A stretch of 64,000 bases of DNA from Gordonia polyisoprenivorans NBRC 16320 = JCM 10675 (GCF_000241325.1 NZ_BAEI01000064.1:62001-126000), one strand, 5' to 3'. Counted from the first letter of the stretch, positions 52,901 to 61,546 are shown. Numbers and translations: made by a program. The notes: generated from the sequence alone by a model not told the origin.

Positions 52901-53248
52901 GGTGCGCGATTGACCGTACCGTTCGGCACCGTGATCCTGCGCAAGGGCTACGGTCTCGGTGCGATGGCCATGGCCGGCGGGTCCTTTCACGCACCGGAAT
53001 TCACCATCGCGTGGCCGACCGGGGAGATCGGCGGTATGGGCCTCGAAGGTGCGGTACGCCTGGGCTTTCGCAAAGAACTCGACGCCGTCGCCGACCCCGC
53101 CGAGCGGGACGCGCTGTTCGCAGACCTCCTCGCGAAGGCCTACGAGCACGGCAAGGCGCTGCACTCGGCCACCACGTTCGAACTCGACGACGTGATCGAC
53201 CCGTCGACCACCCGGGACTGGATTCGTCAGCTCGGGCGATCACGTTGA
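49979..53248 (+). CDS. Single-chain acyl-CoA carboxylase (BC-BCCP-CT fusion)
   Basis: 1089-residue fused biotin-dependent carboxylase. Biotin carboxylase spans about 1-450 (VANRGEIALRILRTA, KAVAGGGGRGM, EVNPRIQVEHTVTEEV); a linking region follows; the biotinyl domain has EAMKMEH with the biotin-bearing Lys536; the carboxyltransferase fills about 590-1089 (RENIADLIDPDTFTEYG, GVVPTVAVVSGRCFAGNAAL, GFMVGPESEEQ). This single-chain layout is that of the long-chain acyl-CoA carboxylase described from Mycobacterium avium. It carboxylates an acyl-CoA; chain preference is not visible. GTG 49979 follows a duplicated GGAGGAAGGA. It leads an operon with an SDR and acyl-CoA dehydrogenases. Confidence 0.93.
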   Translation: MSQAPTTLFVANRGEIALRILRTASELGLRTVAVYSVDDADAPHVRAATTAVALPGTGPAAYLDAAELVSAASSAGATMVHPGYGFLSEDADFADACRTAGLRFVGPDSHVLRTFGDKAAARDAAVSASIPVLDATASGIDEHQADEFLRAHSAGIMLKAVAGGGGRGMRPVTIPADLPAAFRACTAEAQMGFGTAALFAEELLTGARHIEVQVVAAPAADGTVRALALGDRDCSVQRRRQKLVEIAPAPDLEDAIRRGIHRAAVVLCAAHDFRGLATVEFLVTAARFVFLEVNPRIQVEHTVTEEVTDVDLVATALHIAAGATYEELDLPAGILATADGVNGTAARPRGLAIQARVNAERIGADGATTPDSGTLQVFSAPTGPGIRVDTHGRPGLTLSPRFDSLLAKVIAHTRSDDVAVTARKLDTALRDFAIGGVETTIDLLRAVLAAKEFGTAALTTDFVEQNLAELSSAADRFAGERAEVTSAGDITARADISIGTDERVITAPMAGVVVSTPAADTTAAGGETLVILEAMKMEHVVADPHPVEIRRSLVDEGQSISAGTPLLVVADADHDDAEANATVVDPDHIRPDLAEVIARHAVTLDEGRPDAVAKRHRRSRRTARENIADLIDPDTFTEYGALALAAQRTRRSEADLIANTPADGLVGGVATIGADRFGASAAEAVVISYDYTVLAGTQGMRNHVKTDRLLEVARRKRIPLVLFAEGGGGRPGDTDALGAAGLELDTFRSMAGLRGVVPTVAVVSGRCFAGNAALAGACDVLIATPDANIGMGGPAMIEGGGLGVFAPEEIGPVDVQTRNGVIDVLARDEADAVATARHYLSYFQGDDDRWEAPDPRSARHVVPENRLRAYDIHAAIESIADVGSVLELRPVYGRGIVTALIRVEGVAYGLLANSSRHLGGAIDAEAADKAAEFLTLCQAHGLPLVTLCDTPGFMVGPESEEQATVRRFGNFFAAGARLTVPFGTVILRKGYGLGAMAMAGGSFHAPEFTIAWPTGEIGGMGLEGAVRLGFRKELDAVADPAERDALFADLLAKAYEHGKALHSATTFELDDVIDPSTTRDWIRQLGRSR

Positions 53249-53294
53249 GTTCAGATGACGGGGAGACCCAAGTTACTCGCGAAAGGCGAAACGA

Positions 53295-54080
53295 ATGACA
53301 ATGCTCCCGGATCTGCACGGCCGCACGGCCCTGGTCACCGGCGCCTCGAGGGGGATCGGTTCGGCTGCGGCCGCGGCACTGGCCGCGGCGGGCGCCAACG
53401 TGGTGGTCACCTCACGTAAACCCGACGCGGCGCGGGCCGCTGCGGAGGCGATCGGCCCCAACGTCCTCGGCATCGCCGCCCACGCGGCGGAGGAGGATCA
53501 GGCCCGCGCCTGCATCGACACCACCCTCGAACACTTCGGATCGCTCGACATCCTCGTCAACAACGCCGGCACGAATCCCGCATATGGACCACTCATCGCC
53601 CAGGATCACGGGCGATTCGCCAAGACGATGGACGTGAACCTGTGGGGCCCGATCCTGTGGACCGGACTCGCCGTACGGGCGTGGATGGGTGCGCACGGCG
53701 GATCGGTGATCAACACCGCATCCATCGGCGGTCTCGGTCACGAACCGGGCATCGGCATGTACAACGCCTCCAAGGCGGCGCTGATCTACGTGACAGGGCA
53801 ACTGGCGCTGGAACTCTCGCCGAGTGTGCGGGTCAACGCCGTGGCCCCCGGGATCGTGCGGACGCGCCTGGCCGAGGCGCTGTGGAAGGAACACGAGGCG
53901 CAGGTCTCCGAGGCCACCGCACTCGGGCGGATCGGTGAACCCACCGATGTCGCCTCGGCCATCGTGTTCCTCGCCTCCGACGCCGCTTCCTGGATGACCG
54001 GCGAGATCATGACCATTGACGGCGGGCAACACCTCGGCGACGCGGCGCCTTATCGCGCTTTCGGCGGCGCACTCCGCTGA
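53295..54080 (+). CDS. SDR family oxidoreductase
   Basis: 261-residue classical SDR. Cofactor motif TGASRGIG (near 15-22) with an Arg-containing SRKP after the second strand, favouring NADP(H); NNAG, the catalytic Ser in NTASIGG, and YNASKAA (YxxxK) are all present, ending in MTIDGGQ. It may act as a 3-hydroxyacyl-CoA dehydrogenase or on a terpenoid-like alcohol in the carboxylase/dehydrogenase pathway; the sequence does not decide. It starts 46 bases after the carboxylase. Confidence 0.9.
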   Translation: MTMLPDLHGRTALVTGASRGIGSAAAAALAAAGANVVVTSRKPDAARAAAEAIGPNVLGIAAHAAEEDQARACIDTTLEHFGSLDILVNNAGTNPAYGPLIAQDHGRFAKTMDVNLWGPILWTGLAVRAWMGAHGGSVINTASIGGLGHEPGIGMYNASKAALIYVTGQLALELSPSVRVNAVAPGIVRTRLAEALWKEHEAQVSEATALGRIGEPTDVASAIVFLASDAASWMTGEIMTIDGGQHLGDAAPYRAFGGALR

Positions 54081-54119
54081 ACAGATTCCCCCATCCCGAC
54101 ACCCACCGAGAGGACTCCC

Positions 54120-55313
54120 GTGGACACCGACGTCGACGACGTGGCCGCTGATCTACGCGCCCGTGTGAGCAGGCTACTGGCCCAACACGATCCGGCCACC
54201 ACACCCGAACGAGACTTCCTGGCCGCACGATTCGATGCCGGGCTGGCATGGGTGCACTTCCGCCCCGGTGACGGTGGACTGGGGATCGCGCAGAGCCACC
54301 AGGCCCTGGTCGACGAATTGCTCACCGCAGCCGGTGCACCCGGACCGGCCAAGTCGCGCAACGGCATCGGCCTCGGCATGGCGGCGCCCACCATCGCGGC
54401 ACTGGGGACCGAGGAGCAGCGGCGCCGACTGCTGCGACCGCTGTACCTCGGCGAGCACATCTACTGCCAGTTGTTCAGCGAGCCCGGCGCCGGATCGGAT
54501 CTGGCGGCGGTGGCCACGCGCGCCGTCCCCGACGGCGAAGGCTGGATCGTCAACGGACAGAAGGTCTGGACCTCGAGTGCGCACAACGCCCAGCGCGCCA
54601 TCCTGGTCGCCCGCACCGATCCGTCGGCGCCCAAACATGCCGGCCTGACCTACTTCATCGTCGACATGAGTGATCCCGGTATCGAGATCCGGCCGCTGCG
54701 ACAGATCACCGGCGAAGCCGAGTTCAACGAGGTGTTCCTCACCGACGTCCGCATCCCCGACACCGATCGCATCAGTGAGGTCGGCAACGGGTGGCGGGTG
54801 GCGACGACGACGCTCAACAACGAACGCGTCGCCATCGGATCGGGCGCACCGCGCGAGGGCGGCATGATCGGAAAGCTCACGCAGCGCTGGCGCACCCATC
54901 CCGAGGTCCGGGATCCGGCGAAGCTCGACACGTTGATGCGCTTGTGGGTCGACGCCGAGGTCACCCGCCTCACCGGCGAACGTCTGCGTCAGCAGCTCGC
55001 CGCGGGACAGCCGGGCCCGGAGGGTTCGGCGATGAAGCTCGCCTTCGCCCGGCAGGCGCAACGGATCTCCGGATTCGACCTCGAGATCGCCGGCGAGGAC
55101 GGATTGCGCTACGACGAGTGGGAACTGCGTCGCCCCGAGACCGTCGACTTCACCGGACGCGATACCGGCTACCGGTATCTGCGCGCCAAGGGCAACTCCA
55201 TCGAGGGCGGCACCTCGGAGATCCTGCGCAACGTGGTCGCCGAACGGGTGCTGGGCCTACCGCCCGAACACCGCGTCGACAAGGACATCGCCTGGAAGGA
55301 CCTGCCCCGATGA
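54120..55313 (+). CDS. Acyl-CoA dehydrogenase
   Basis: 397-residue acyl-CoA dehydrogenase, an FAD enzyme that forms the 2,3-double bond of an acyl-CoA. FAD and substrate loops LFSEPGAGSDLAAVAT and WTSSAHNA are clear, as is NSIEGGTSEILRNVVAERVLGLP at the C-terminus (landmark EGGTSEILRN). The short N-terminal domain is typical of the FadE types that work as alpha/beta pairs, and the next gene is a divergent second acyl-CoA dehydrogenase, as in such heteromers. Its stop overlaps that gene's start (ATGA). The start is GTG at 54120. Confidence 0.92.
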   Translation: MDTDVDDVAADLRARVSRLLAQHDPATTPERDFLAARFDAGLAWVHFRPGDGGLGIAQSHQALVDELLTAAGAPGPAKSRNGIGLGMAAPTIAALGTEEQRRRLLRPLYLGEHIYCQLFSEPGAGSDLAAVATRAVPDGEGWIVNGQKVWTSSAHNAQRAILVARTDPSAPKHAGLTYFIVDMSDPGIEIRPLRQITGEAEFNEVFLTDVRIPDTDRISEVGNGWRVATTTLNNERVAIGSGAPREGGMIGKLTQRWRTHPEVRDPAKLDTLMRLWVDAEVTRLTGERLRQQLAAGQPGPEGSAMKLAFARQAQRISGFDLEIAGEDGLRYDEWELRRPETVDFTGRDTGYRYLRAKGNSIEGGTSEILRNVVAERVLGLPPEHRVDKDIAWKDLPR

Positions 55314-56462
55314 GCACCCCTGGCCCGACGGCCACTCCACCGGCACCGTCGGTGACCGCCGATCTGCAGTACTCCGATACCGAAGAGGCGCTGCGTGATT
55401 CGGTGCGACGCCTGTTCGCCGACCGGCTGCCCGCCGACGTCGTCGTCAAGGCCTACGAGTCCGACGCGCCCGACTTCTCACAGGTGTGGCGCACGCTGGC
55501 CGCCGATCTCGGTCTCGCGGCGTTGCTGATCCCCGAATCACTCGGTGGCGCAGGCGCTTCCGAGCGTGAGGCGGCGGTCGTGAGTGAGGAGGTCGGACGA
55601 GCCGTCGCCCCGGTTCCGTTCCTGAGCAGCGCGATCATCGCCACCGCCGTCCTGCTGCGCGCCGGCGACACCGAACTCCTGCCACAACTCGCCGAAGGGG
55701 CCACGACCGCGGCACTCGCGGTCGGGTTGTCGGCGACCCACCCACGGCCGTCGGTCACCGCCGGGCCCGACGGCGCCGTGTCGGGTCGGGTGACCACGGT
55801 CGCCGGCGCAACCGACGCCGACGTGCTGATCGTGCCCGCCGACGGTGCCGACGGCGTCGAACTGTATGCGGTGCGTTCTGATTCACCGGGTGTCACGGTG
55901 ACGCCGGCCCTCGCGCTGGACATGACGCGGCCGCTGGCCGATCTCGAGTTCACCGACGCCCTCGGCCGGCGTGTCGGCTCCGGCGACGGCGGCAACGCGG
56001 TACGGGCGGCGCTGCTCACCGGCGTGGCGCTCCTGGCCTCCGAACAACTCGGCGTCGCCCAGTGGTGTCTGCAGACGACTCTCACGTACGTGAAGGAGCG
56101 CAGGCAGTTCGGGCGGCAGATCGGGTCGTACCAGGCCATCAAGCACCGGCTCGCCGATCTGTGGCTCGAGGTGTCCTCGGCAGGTGCGGCCGGCCGCCGA
56201 CACCGCAGCACGACGCGACGCCGATGCCGAGATCGCCGCACACCTCGCCGCGTCGTACTGCGGCGACGTCGCCGTCCGGGCCGCCGAGGAATGCATCCAA
56301 CTCCACGGTGGCATCGGCATGACCTGGGAGTATCCCGCGCACCTGTACCTCAAGCGCGCCAAGGCCGACCAACTGGCGCTCGGCAACGACTATCACCACC
56401 GTGCCCGGCTGGCCGAACTCGTCGCCCTGGCCTCGTCTTCTTTTGGCGGTAACCGCAGGTGA
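55310..56462 (+). pseudogene. Acyl-CoA dehydrogenase (partner subunit), frameshifted near 56190
   Basis: The first frame (from ATG 55310) encodes an acyl-CoA dehydrogenase up to RRQFGRQIGSYQAIKHRLADLWLEVSSA, about residue 292; its landmarks are ERRQFGRQIGSYQ and HRLADLW. After about 56180 this frame becomes Arg-rich nonsense, while the family continues in the next frame (ADTAARRDADAEIAAHL, then ECIQLHGGIGMTWEYP) to the stop at 56460-56462. One extra base in the stretch GCGGCCGGCCGCCG (56186-56199) would explain it. Restored length is about 383 residues. This lack of a conserved catalytic Glu is common to the inactive partner of paired FadEs. Sequencing error or true mutation cannot be told apart here. 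Confidence 0.85.
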
Positions 56463-56536
56463 GAGCGCTTCTCGCGGGTTCGGCGCGCCGTGGACCCGGC
56501 ACCGGGGACACACCGCGATGTCCTAGACTCGCTTAG

Positions 56537-57208
56537 GTGACCCGGACCCGCCGCCCCACTTCGCGTGCCCCGCGGCCTGTGGAACCGGAGAGCCGGGCCG
56601 ATCGCAAGAACCGCACCCGGCAGGCGCTGCTCGAGACCACGCTGGACCTGGTGAGCGAACGCAGCTTCGCCAGTATCAGTCTGCGGGAGGTCGCCCGGGG
56701 CGCGGGGATCGTCCCGACGGCGTTCTACCGACACTTCGCGTCGATGGAAGATCTCGGCGTCACCCTCGTCGAGGACTCGATGCGGATCCTGCGCCGCACA
56801 CTGCGCGAGGGCCGGCGCGATCTCGCTGCTCGTCAGGCGCTGCCGACCGCACAGAATTCGTTGGCGATCCTGCTGAGCCATGTGCACGAGCACGAGACCG
56901 ACTACCGCTTCCTGATCCGCGAACAGCACGGCGGGGTCACCGAGATCCGTCGCGCGATCGACACCGAACTGCGATTGTTCTCCAAGGAACTCGCCATCGA
57001 TCTGTCGCGCATCCCCGATCTCTCGCAGTGGCAACCGCAAGACCTCGAACTGGCCGCCGAACTCATCGTCACCATCATGCTGACCGCGGTGGCCGACCTG
57101 CTCGACGGTGAGCACCGCGGGCGCGATGCCGAGGCCGACATCGTGCACCGCACCGAGCGGCAACTGGTGATGGTGTTCCTCGGCATGGGGCAGTGGAAGA
57201 GCGGATAG
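56537..57208 (+). CDS. FabR-like TetR-family regulator of fatty acid metabolism
   Basis: 223-residue TetR regulator. The region ERSFASISLREVARGAGIVPTAFYRHF, noted by the landmarks SFASISLREVARGAG and PTAFYRHF, followed by DLGVTLVEDSM, is strikingly like E. coli FabR, which represses unsaturated fatty acid genes in response to acyl-ACP or acyl-CoA pools. The GTG start has no ribosome site, and TAGACT (56524-56529) is a -10 placed for a leaderless start at the GTG. It follows the lipid operon and lies 6.8 kb from the desA3 operator candidate. Control of the desaturase is an inference. Confidence 0.88.
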   Translation: MTRTRRPTSRAPRPVEPESRADRKNRTRQALLETTLDLVSERSFASISLREVARGAGIVPTAFYRHFASMEDLGVTLVEDSMRILRRTLREGRRDLAARQALPTAQNSLAILLSHVHEHETDYRFLIREQHGGVTEIRRAIDTELRLFSKELAIDLSRIPDLSQWQPQDLELAAELIVTIMLTAVADLLDGEHRGRDAEADIVHRTERQLVMVFLGMGQWKSG

Positions 57209-57378
57209 GGGACGAGCGGGTGGGGCCGCGCCGGTCCGGAAGGGCTCCAGGTGCGTCGAGGGTTTTCGCGCACGCCGATTTCAAGGGTGGGCCGCGCCGG
57301 CTTCCCGGGTGACGATGGCCGACGTTGTCGCGCACCGCGTCGTCGGTGCGTCGCGTTCACACGACGAGCAGGAGACCC

Positions 57379-58488
57379 GTGTCCACCGAGAAGATCGCCG
57401 ACGAGATCAAGTTCGCCTATTGGGTGCCCAATGTGTCCGGTGGGCTGGTGACCAGTGACATCGAGCAGCGGACCAGCTGGGACTACGAGTACAACGTCAA
57501 ACTCGCGCAGACCGCCGAGAACAACGGCTTCGAGTACGCGTTGTCCCAGGTCCGTTACGAGGCGTCCTACGGTGCGGAGTTCCAGCACGAGTCCACCAGT
57601 TTCAGCCTCGCGCTGCTACTGGCCACCCAGCGCCTCAAGCTGATCGCCGCCATCCACCCGGGCCTGTGGCATCCGGCCGTTCTCGCGAAGTTCGGTGCGA
57701 CCGCCGACATCCTGTCGAACGGACGCTTTGCGATCAACGTCGTCAGCGGATGGTTCAAGGACGAGTTCACCCACCTCGGCGAGCCGTGGCTCGAGCACGA
57801 CGAACGGTACCGCCGCAGCGCGGAATTCCTCGAGGTGATCCGCAAGATCTGGACCGAGGACAACGTCGACTTCCGTGGCGACTTCTATCGCATCCACGAC
57901 TTCACCCTCAAGCCCAAGCCGCTCAACACCCCCGAGCGTCCCAATCCCGAACTGTTCCAGGGCGGTAACTCGACCGCGGCCCGCAACAACGGTGGCCGCT
58001 TCTCCGACTGGTACTTCTCCAACGGCAAGGACTTCGACGGCGTCACCGAGCAACTCGACGATCTGCGTGCCGTTGCACAGGCCCACGAGCGTGCGGTGCG
58101 CTTCGGGCTGAACGGCTTCATCATCGCCCGCGACACCGAAGCCGAGGCCCGCGACACCCTGCGCGAGATCGTCGAGAAGGCGAATCGTCCTGCGGTGGAG
58201 GGCTTCCGGTCGGCGGTGCAGCAGGCAGGCAACTCCACCGGCAACAAGACCGGTATGTGGGCGGATTCCTCCTTCGAGGATCTCGTGCAGTACAACGACG
58301 GTTTCCGTACCCAGCTGATCGGCACGCCCGAGCAGGTCGCCGAGCGAATCGTGGCCTACAAGCGTCTCGGCGTCGATCTGATCCTCGGTGGATTCCTGCA
58401 CTTCCAGGAAGAGATCGAGTATTTTGGCGAGCGTGTCCTCCCCCTCGTCCGAGAGCTCGAAGCCGCGCAGCGCAGCACCGTCGGCTGA
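57379..58488 (+). CDS. sfnG: Dimethylsulfone monooxygenase SfnG
   Basis: 369-residue flavin-dependent monooxygenase of the luciferase-like (LLM) family. The sequence follows Pseudomonas SfnG closely as I recall it: FAYWVPNVSGGLVTSDIEQRTSW at the start (landmarks WVPNVSGGLV, IEQRTSW), GAEFQHES, VNVVSGW-like INVVSGWFKDEF, FLHFQEEIEYFGERVLPLVREL at the end. SfnG uses FMNH2 and oxygen to turn dimethyl sulfone into methanesulfinate for sulfur supply. The GTG start follows AGGAGA closely. The flavin reductase is not adjacent. SfnB is encoded one base downstream. Confidence 0.93.
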   Translation: MSTEKIADEIKFAYWVPNVSGGLVTSDIEQRTSWDYEYNVKLAQTAENNGFEYALSQVRYEASYGAEFQHESTSFSLALLLATQRLKLIAAIHPGLWHPAVLAKFGATADILSNGRFAINVVSGWFKDEFTHLGEPWLEHDERYRRSAEFLEVIRKIWTEDNVDFRGDFYRIHDFTLKPKPLNTPERPNPELFQGGNSTAARNNGGRFSDWYFSNGKDFDGVTEQLDDLRAVAQAHERAVRFGLNGFIIARDTEAEARDTLREIVEKANRPAVEGFRSAVQQAGNSTGNKTGMWADSSFEDLVQYNDGFRTQLIGTPEQVAERIVAYKRLGVDLILGGFLHFQEEIEYFGERVLPLVRELEAAQRSTVG

Positions 58489-58489
58489 G

Positions 58490-59758
58490 ATGAGCCTCAC
58501 CACTTCCGCGGTGCGGGCCGATCGTGGTGCCGCGCGGCTGGATTCGGCCGCGCGGGCCCGGGCCGCCGCGCACGCCCTCGCCGATCGGTTCGCCTCCGGC
58601 GCCGCCGAGCGCGACGTGCAGCGGCGGCTGCCCCACGAGGAGATCGACGAGCTGTCGGCGAGCGGGCTGCTCGCCATCACCGTGCCGGCCCGATTCGGTG
58701 GGCCCGACCTGGCGCCGAGCGTGGTCGCCGATGTGACCCGCATCCTCGCCGCCGCGGATCCCAACATCGCGCAGATTCCGCACAGTCACTTCGTCTATCT
58801 GAACCTGCTGCGGCTCGCAGCGTCGGAAGAGTTGGCACGCAAGCACTTCGACGCCGTGCTGCGCGGCGGCCGGGTGGCCAACGCGCAATCCGAGCGCGGC
58901 GGTAAGACGGTCGCCGACATCTCCACCGCGCTCGTCGCCGACGGTCCCGGCCGGTTCCGTCTCGACGGCGAGAAGTTCTATGCCACCGGCTCGTTGTTCG
59001 CCGACACTCTGGCCGTGCTGGCCCGTCACGACGCCGACGAATACCTCGACGGTGGTGAGTACGTGGCGTTCATCCCCGCCGACGCGCCCGGGGTGGAGCT
59101 CGTCGACGATTGGGATGCGCTGGGGCAGAAGACCACCGGCTCGGGAACGGTGCGGCTGCGGGGTGTCGCCGTCGATGCCGCAGACCTCGTCGCCCGTGCG
59201 CCCGCGGTCTCCCGGCCCAACGGATACGGTGCGTTCGCCCAGTTGCTGCACGTCGCGATCGACGTCGGCATCGCACGCGGCGCCCTCGACACCGCCGTCG
59301 AGTTCGCGCGCACCAGTGCCCGACCGTGGTTCGAGGCCGGTGTCGAGCGGGCCGTCGACGATCCGCTGTTGGTGCAACGATTCGGTGAGCTCGGCGTCGA
59401 CCTCATCACCGCCGAGGCGACCCTAGACGCCGCCGGACGTGCGGTCGACCGGGCCACCGAGTTCACCCCGTACGAGACCGCCACCGCCGACGGTGATGAC
59501 GCTCATGTGGGCGCGGTCGCCGACGCGTCGATCGCGGTGGCCGCGGCCAAGGTCGTCGCCGACCGCGTCGCCACCGGCATCGGATCAGCGCTGTTCGAGG
59601 TGGGCGGCACCCGCAGCGCTGCTGCCGGCACGGGCTTGGATCGCTTCTGGCGCAACGCCCGAACGCACACTCTGCACGATCCGGTGCGCTGGAAACTGCA
59701 GCACATCGGACGCAAGGTCCTGCGCGACGAGAACCCGCCCGTACACGGTGTCATCTGA
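58490..59758 (+). CDS. sfnB: SfnB-family sulfur acquisition acyl-CoA-dehydrogenase-like oxidoreductase
   Basis: 422-residue protein of the acyl-CoA dehydrogenase fold, of the SfnB/DszC-related branch: PARFGGPDLAPSVVADV, RVANAQSERGGKTV, DGEKFYATGSLFADTLAVLA, and the C-terminal FWRNARTHTLHDPVRWKLQHIGR, noted here by FWRNARTHTLHDP. Such flavoproteins act with reduced flavin on organosulfur compounds rather than acyl-CoAs. The start is one base after the sfnG stop. Together with sfnG it forms a two-gene sulfone-use operon. Confidence 0.88.
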   Translation: MSLTTSAVRADRGAARLDSAARARAAAHALADRFASGAAERDVQRRLPHEEIDELSASGLLAITVPARFGGPDLAPSVVADVTRILAAADPNIAQIPHSHFVYLNLLRLAASEELARKHFDAVLRGGRVANAQSERGGKTVADISTALVADGPGRFRLDGEKFYATGSLFADTLAVLARHDADEYLDGGEYVAFIPADAPGVELVDDWDALGQKTTGSGTVRLRGVAVDAADLVARAPAVSRPNGYGAFAQLLHVAIDVGIARGALDTAVEFARTSARPWFEAGVERAVDDPLLVQRFGELGVDLITAEATLDAAGRAVDRATEFTPYETATADGDDAHVGAVADASIAVAAAKVVADRVATGIGSALFEVGGTRSAAAGTGLDRFWRNARTHTLHDPVRWKLQHIGRKVLRDENPPVHGVI

Positions 59759-59850
59759 GCGAATGAATCGCCGCTGAGACGATCGCGAGGTCGTTCACCC
59801 GGACCACCGACGACGGTCGATTTGTCGGTGTGCACCGTTATGCTCACAAC

Positions 59851-61470
59851 ATGTCAACGAGTCGCGTCAACACCCAGTTCGGGCCGTATCGCCTGGACGA
59901 GTTGCTGGGTCGGGGCGGGATGGGTGAGGTCTACCGGGCCTACGACACCACCAAGGACCGCGAGGTAGCGCTCAAACTGCTCAATCCCGGCCTCGCCGAC
60001 GACGCCGTCTATCAGCAACGGTTCCGGCGCGAATCCCACGCGGCCGCACGGCTCGGCGAACCCCACGTCATCCCGATCCACGACTGGGGAGAGATCGACG
60101 GTGTGTTGTTCATCGACATGCGACTCGTCGCGGGTGAGGATCTGCGCGCGCTGTTGCGGCGTGAGCACGCGCTCGCCCCGGCACGGGCGGTCACCATCAT
60201 CGAGCAGGTGGCCTCGGCACTCGACGCCGCCCACGCCGACGGTCTGGTGCATCGCGACATCAAACCCGAGAACATCCTCATCGCGCAGAACGACTTCGCC
60301 TATCTCGTGGACTTCGGCATCGCCCACGGTTCCGACGACACCCACCTCACGCAGGCCGGCACCGCCATCGGGTCGATCGCGTACATGGCCCCGGAACTGT
60401 TCGATGCCGTCCCGGTGAGTATCGCCAGCGATATCTACGCACTCACCTGTGTCCTGTTCGAAAGCCTCACCGGGCGTGTGCCGCATCCCGCCGACACGAT
60501 CAGCTCGGCGATCAAGGCCGCGGTCATGTCCCCGCCTCCCGCACCGAGCAGCGTCAACGCCGAGGTGCCCCGGGCGATGGACGCGGTCATCAGCCGCGGC
60601 CTGGACCCCGAGCCGGCGCGGCGCTACGGCAGCGCCACCGAACTGGCGTCGGCGGCCCGCGCCGCACTGACCGGCGAGACCGGTGACGGCACGACGACGA
60701 TCGTCCCGACCGCCATGCCCGGACAACCCGGCCCGGACCTGCGCAAGCCGGCCCCGCCGACCGTGCTCGGTGCTGCCGCGGCGAACGACGAGGCGATGCG
60801 CGCCACCCAGATCCGACCGTCGGGGCCTGTCGGGCCGATCGGCCCGGTCGGCGGTGGGAGCACACTGAATGTGTCGGGGCCCCACAACTATTCGGGACCC
60901 CAGAGCTATTCGGGACCCCAGAGCTATTCGGGACCCCAGAATGTGTCGGGGCCACAACAGTTCTCGGGCCCGCAGGTGCCCGGCGGCATGCCCGCGGGGT
61001 ATCCGCCGTATGGGCAACCCGGCTATACCGAACCGCGGCGGGACCGTTCGCTGGTCATCGCGGTCACCGCCGTGATCGTGGTGGCCGTGCTCGGTCTGCT
61101 CGGCGTCGGGGCCTATTGGTTGTTCACGCGCAATTCGGGCGACGACTCGACGGCGCAGTCACCGACGACGACCACGATCACCGCGGCACCGCCGATCACC
61201 AACCAGCCCACGGTGACCGCCGCGCCATCGTTCCCGCCCAATGCGGTTCCCTGTGATGCGACGTCGGCGATCGGCTCGCAGGTGACCAGCTGTGCGTTCG
61301 CGCAGGCGGTGCGCGATGCGTACAACAACTCGGGCTCCTACGGTCAGTCGCGCGCGGTGGTCGCCTACAGCCCGGTCACCGGGCAGGCCTACACGATGGC
61401 GTGTGCCCCACAGGGTTCGGCGGTGGTGTGTCAGGGTGGCAACAACGCCGTCGTCTATGTCCTGCCGTGA
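59851..61470 (+). CDS. Transmembrane Ser/Thr protein kinase
   Basis: 539-residue Pkn2-type receptor kinase. Kinase domain about 12-275: Gly loop LGRGGMGEVY (19-28), Lys42 in VALK, HRDIKPEN with Asp136, DFG in YLVDFGIAHG, then TAIGSIAYMAPE. A juxtamembrane stretch rich in Pro/Gly holds repeated YSGPQ units; one membrane helix spans about 400-425; a 115-residue outside domain has four cysteines (two likely disulfides). ATG 59851 is taken as start; TATGCT at 59839-59844 fits a leaderless transcript. The ligand and targets are unknown; the outside domain is not PASTA. Confidence 0.93.
   Translation: MSTSRVNTQFGPYRLDELLGRGGMGEVYRAYDTTKDREVALKLLNPGLADDAVYQQRFRRESHAAARLGEPHVIPIHDWGEIDGVLFIDMRLVAGEDLRALLRREHALAPARAVTIIEQVASALDAAHADGLVHRDIKPENILIAQNDFAYLVDFGIAHGSDDTHLTQAGTAIGSIAYMAPELFDAVPVSIASDIYALTCVLFESLTGRVPHPADTISSAIKAAVMSPPPAPSSVNAEVPRAMDAVISRGLDPEPARRYGSATELASAARAALTGETGDGTTTIVPTAMPGQPGPDLRKPAPPTVLGAAAANDEAMRATQIRPSGPVGPIGPVGGGSTLNVSGPHNYSGPQSYSGPQSYSGPQNVSGPQQFSGPQVPGGMPAGYPPYGQPGYTEPRRDRSLVIAVTAVIVVAVLGLLGVGAYWLFTRNSGDDSTAQSPTTTTITAAPPITNQPTVTAAPSFPPNAVPCDATSAIGSQVTSCAFAQAVRDAYNNSGSYGQSRAVVAYSPVTGQAYTMACAPQGSAVVCQGGNNAVVYVLP
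60888..60941 (+). repeat. 18-bp tandem repeats encoding YSGPQS
   Basis: CTATTCGGGACCCCAGAG at 60888, repeated at 60906 and, with one change, at 60924. Flanking degenerate copies extend the protein pattern to about six (F/Y/V)SGP(Q/H) units between the kinase domain and the membrane helix. Confidence 0.9.
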
Positions 61471-61546
61471 TGTCGGGTCCGGCCGCGTGCCCTCGTGGCA
61501 GGCGGCGGCGACCGGTGACCGGGAAACGCAGGTGAGGGGAGTGTCG

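Noticed and set aside
51263..53164. 633-residue leftward frame
   Set aside because: Antisense shadow of the carboxyltransferase part of the acyl-CoA carboxylase, whose motifs are continuous.
57209..57378. Riboswitch in the 170-base leader of sfnG
   Set aside because: A small stem (CGCACCG-cgtcgt-CGGTGCG) is visible, but no SAM- or other sulfur-riboswitch core could be recognised.
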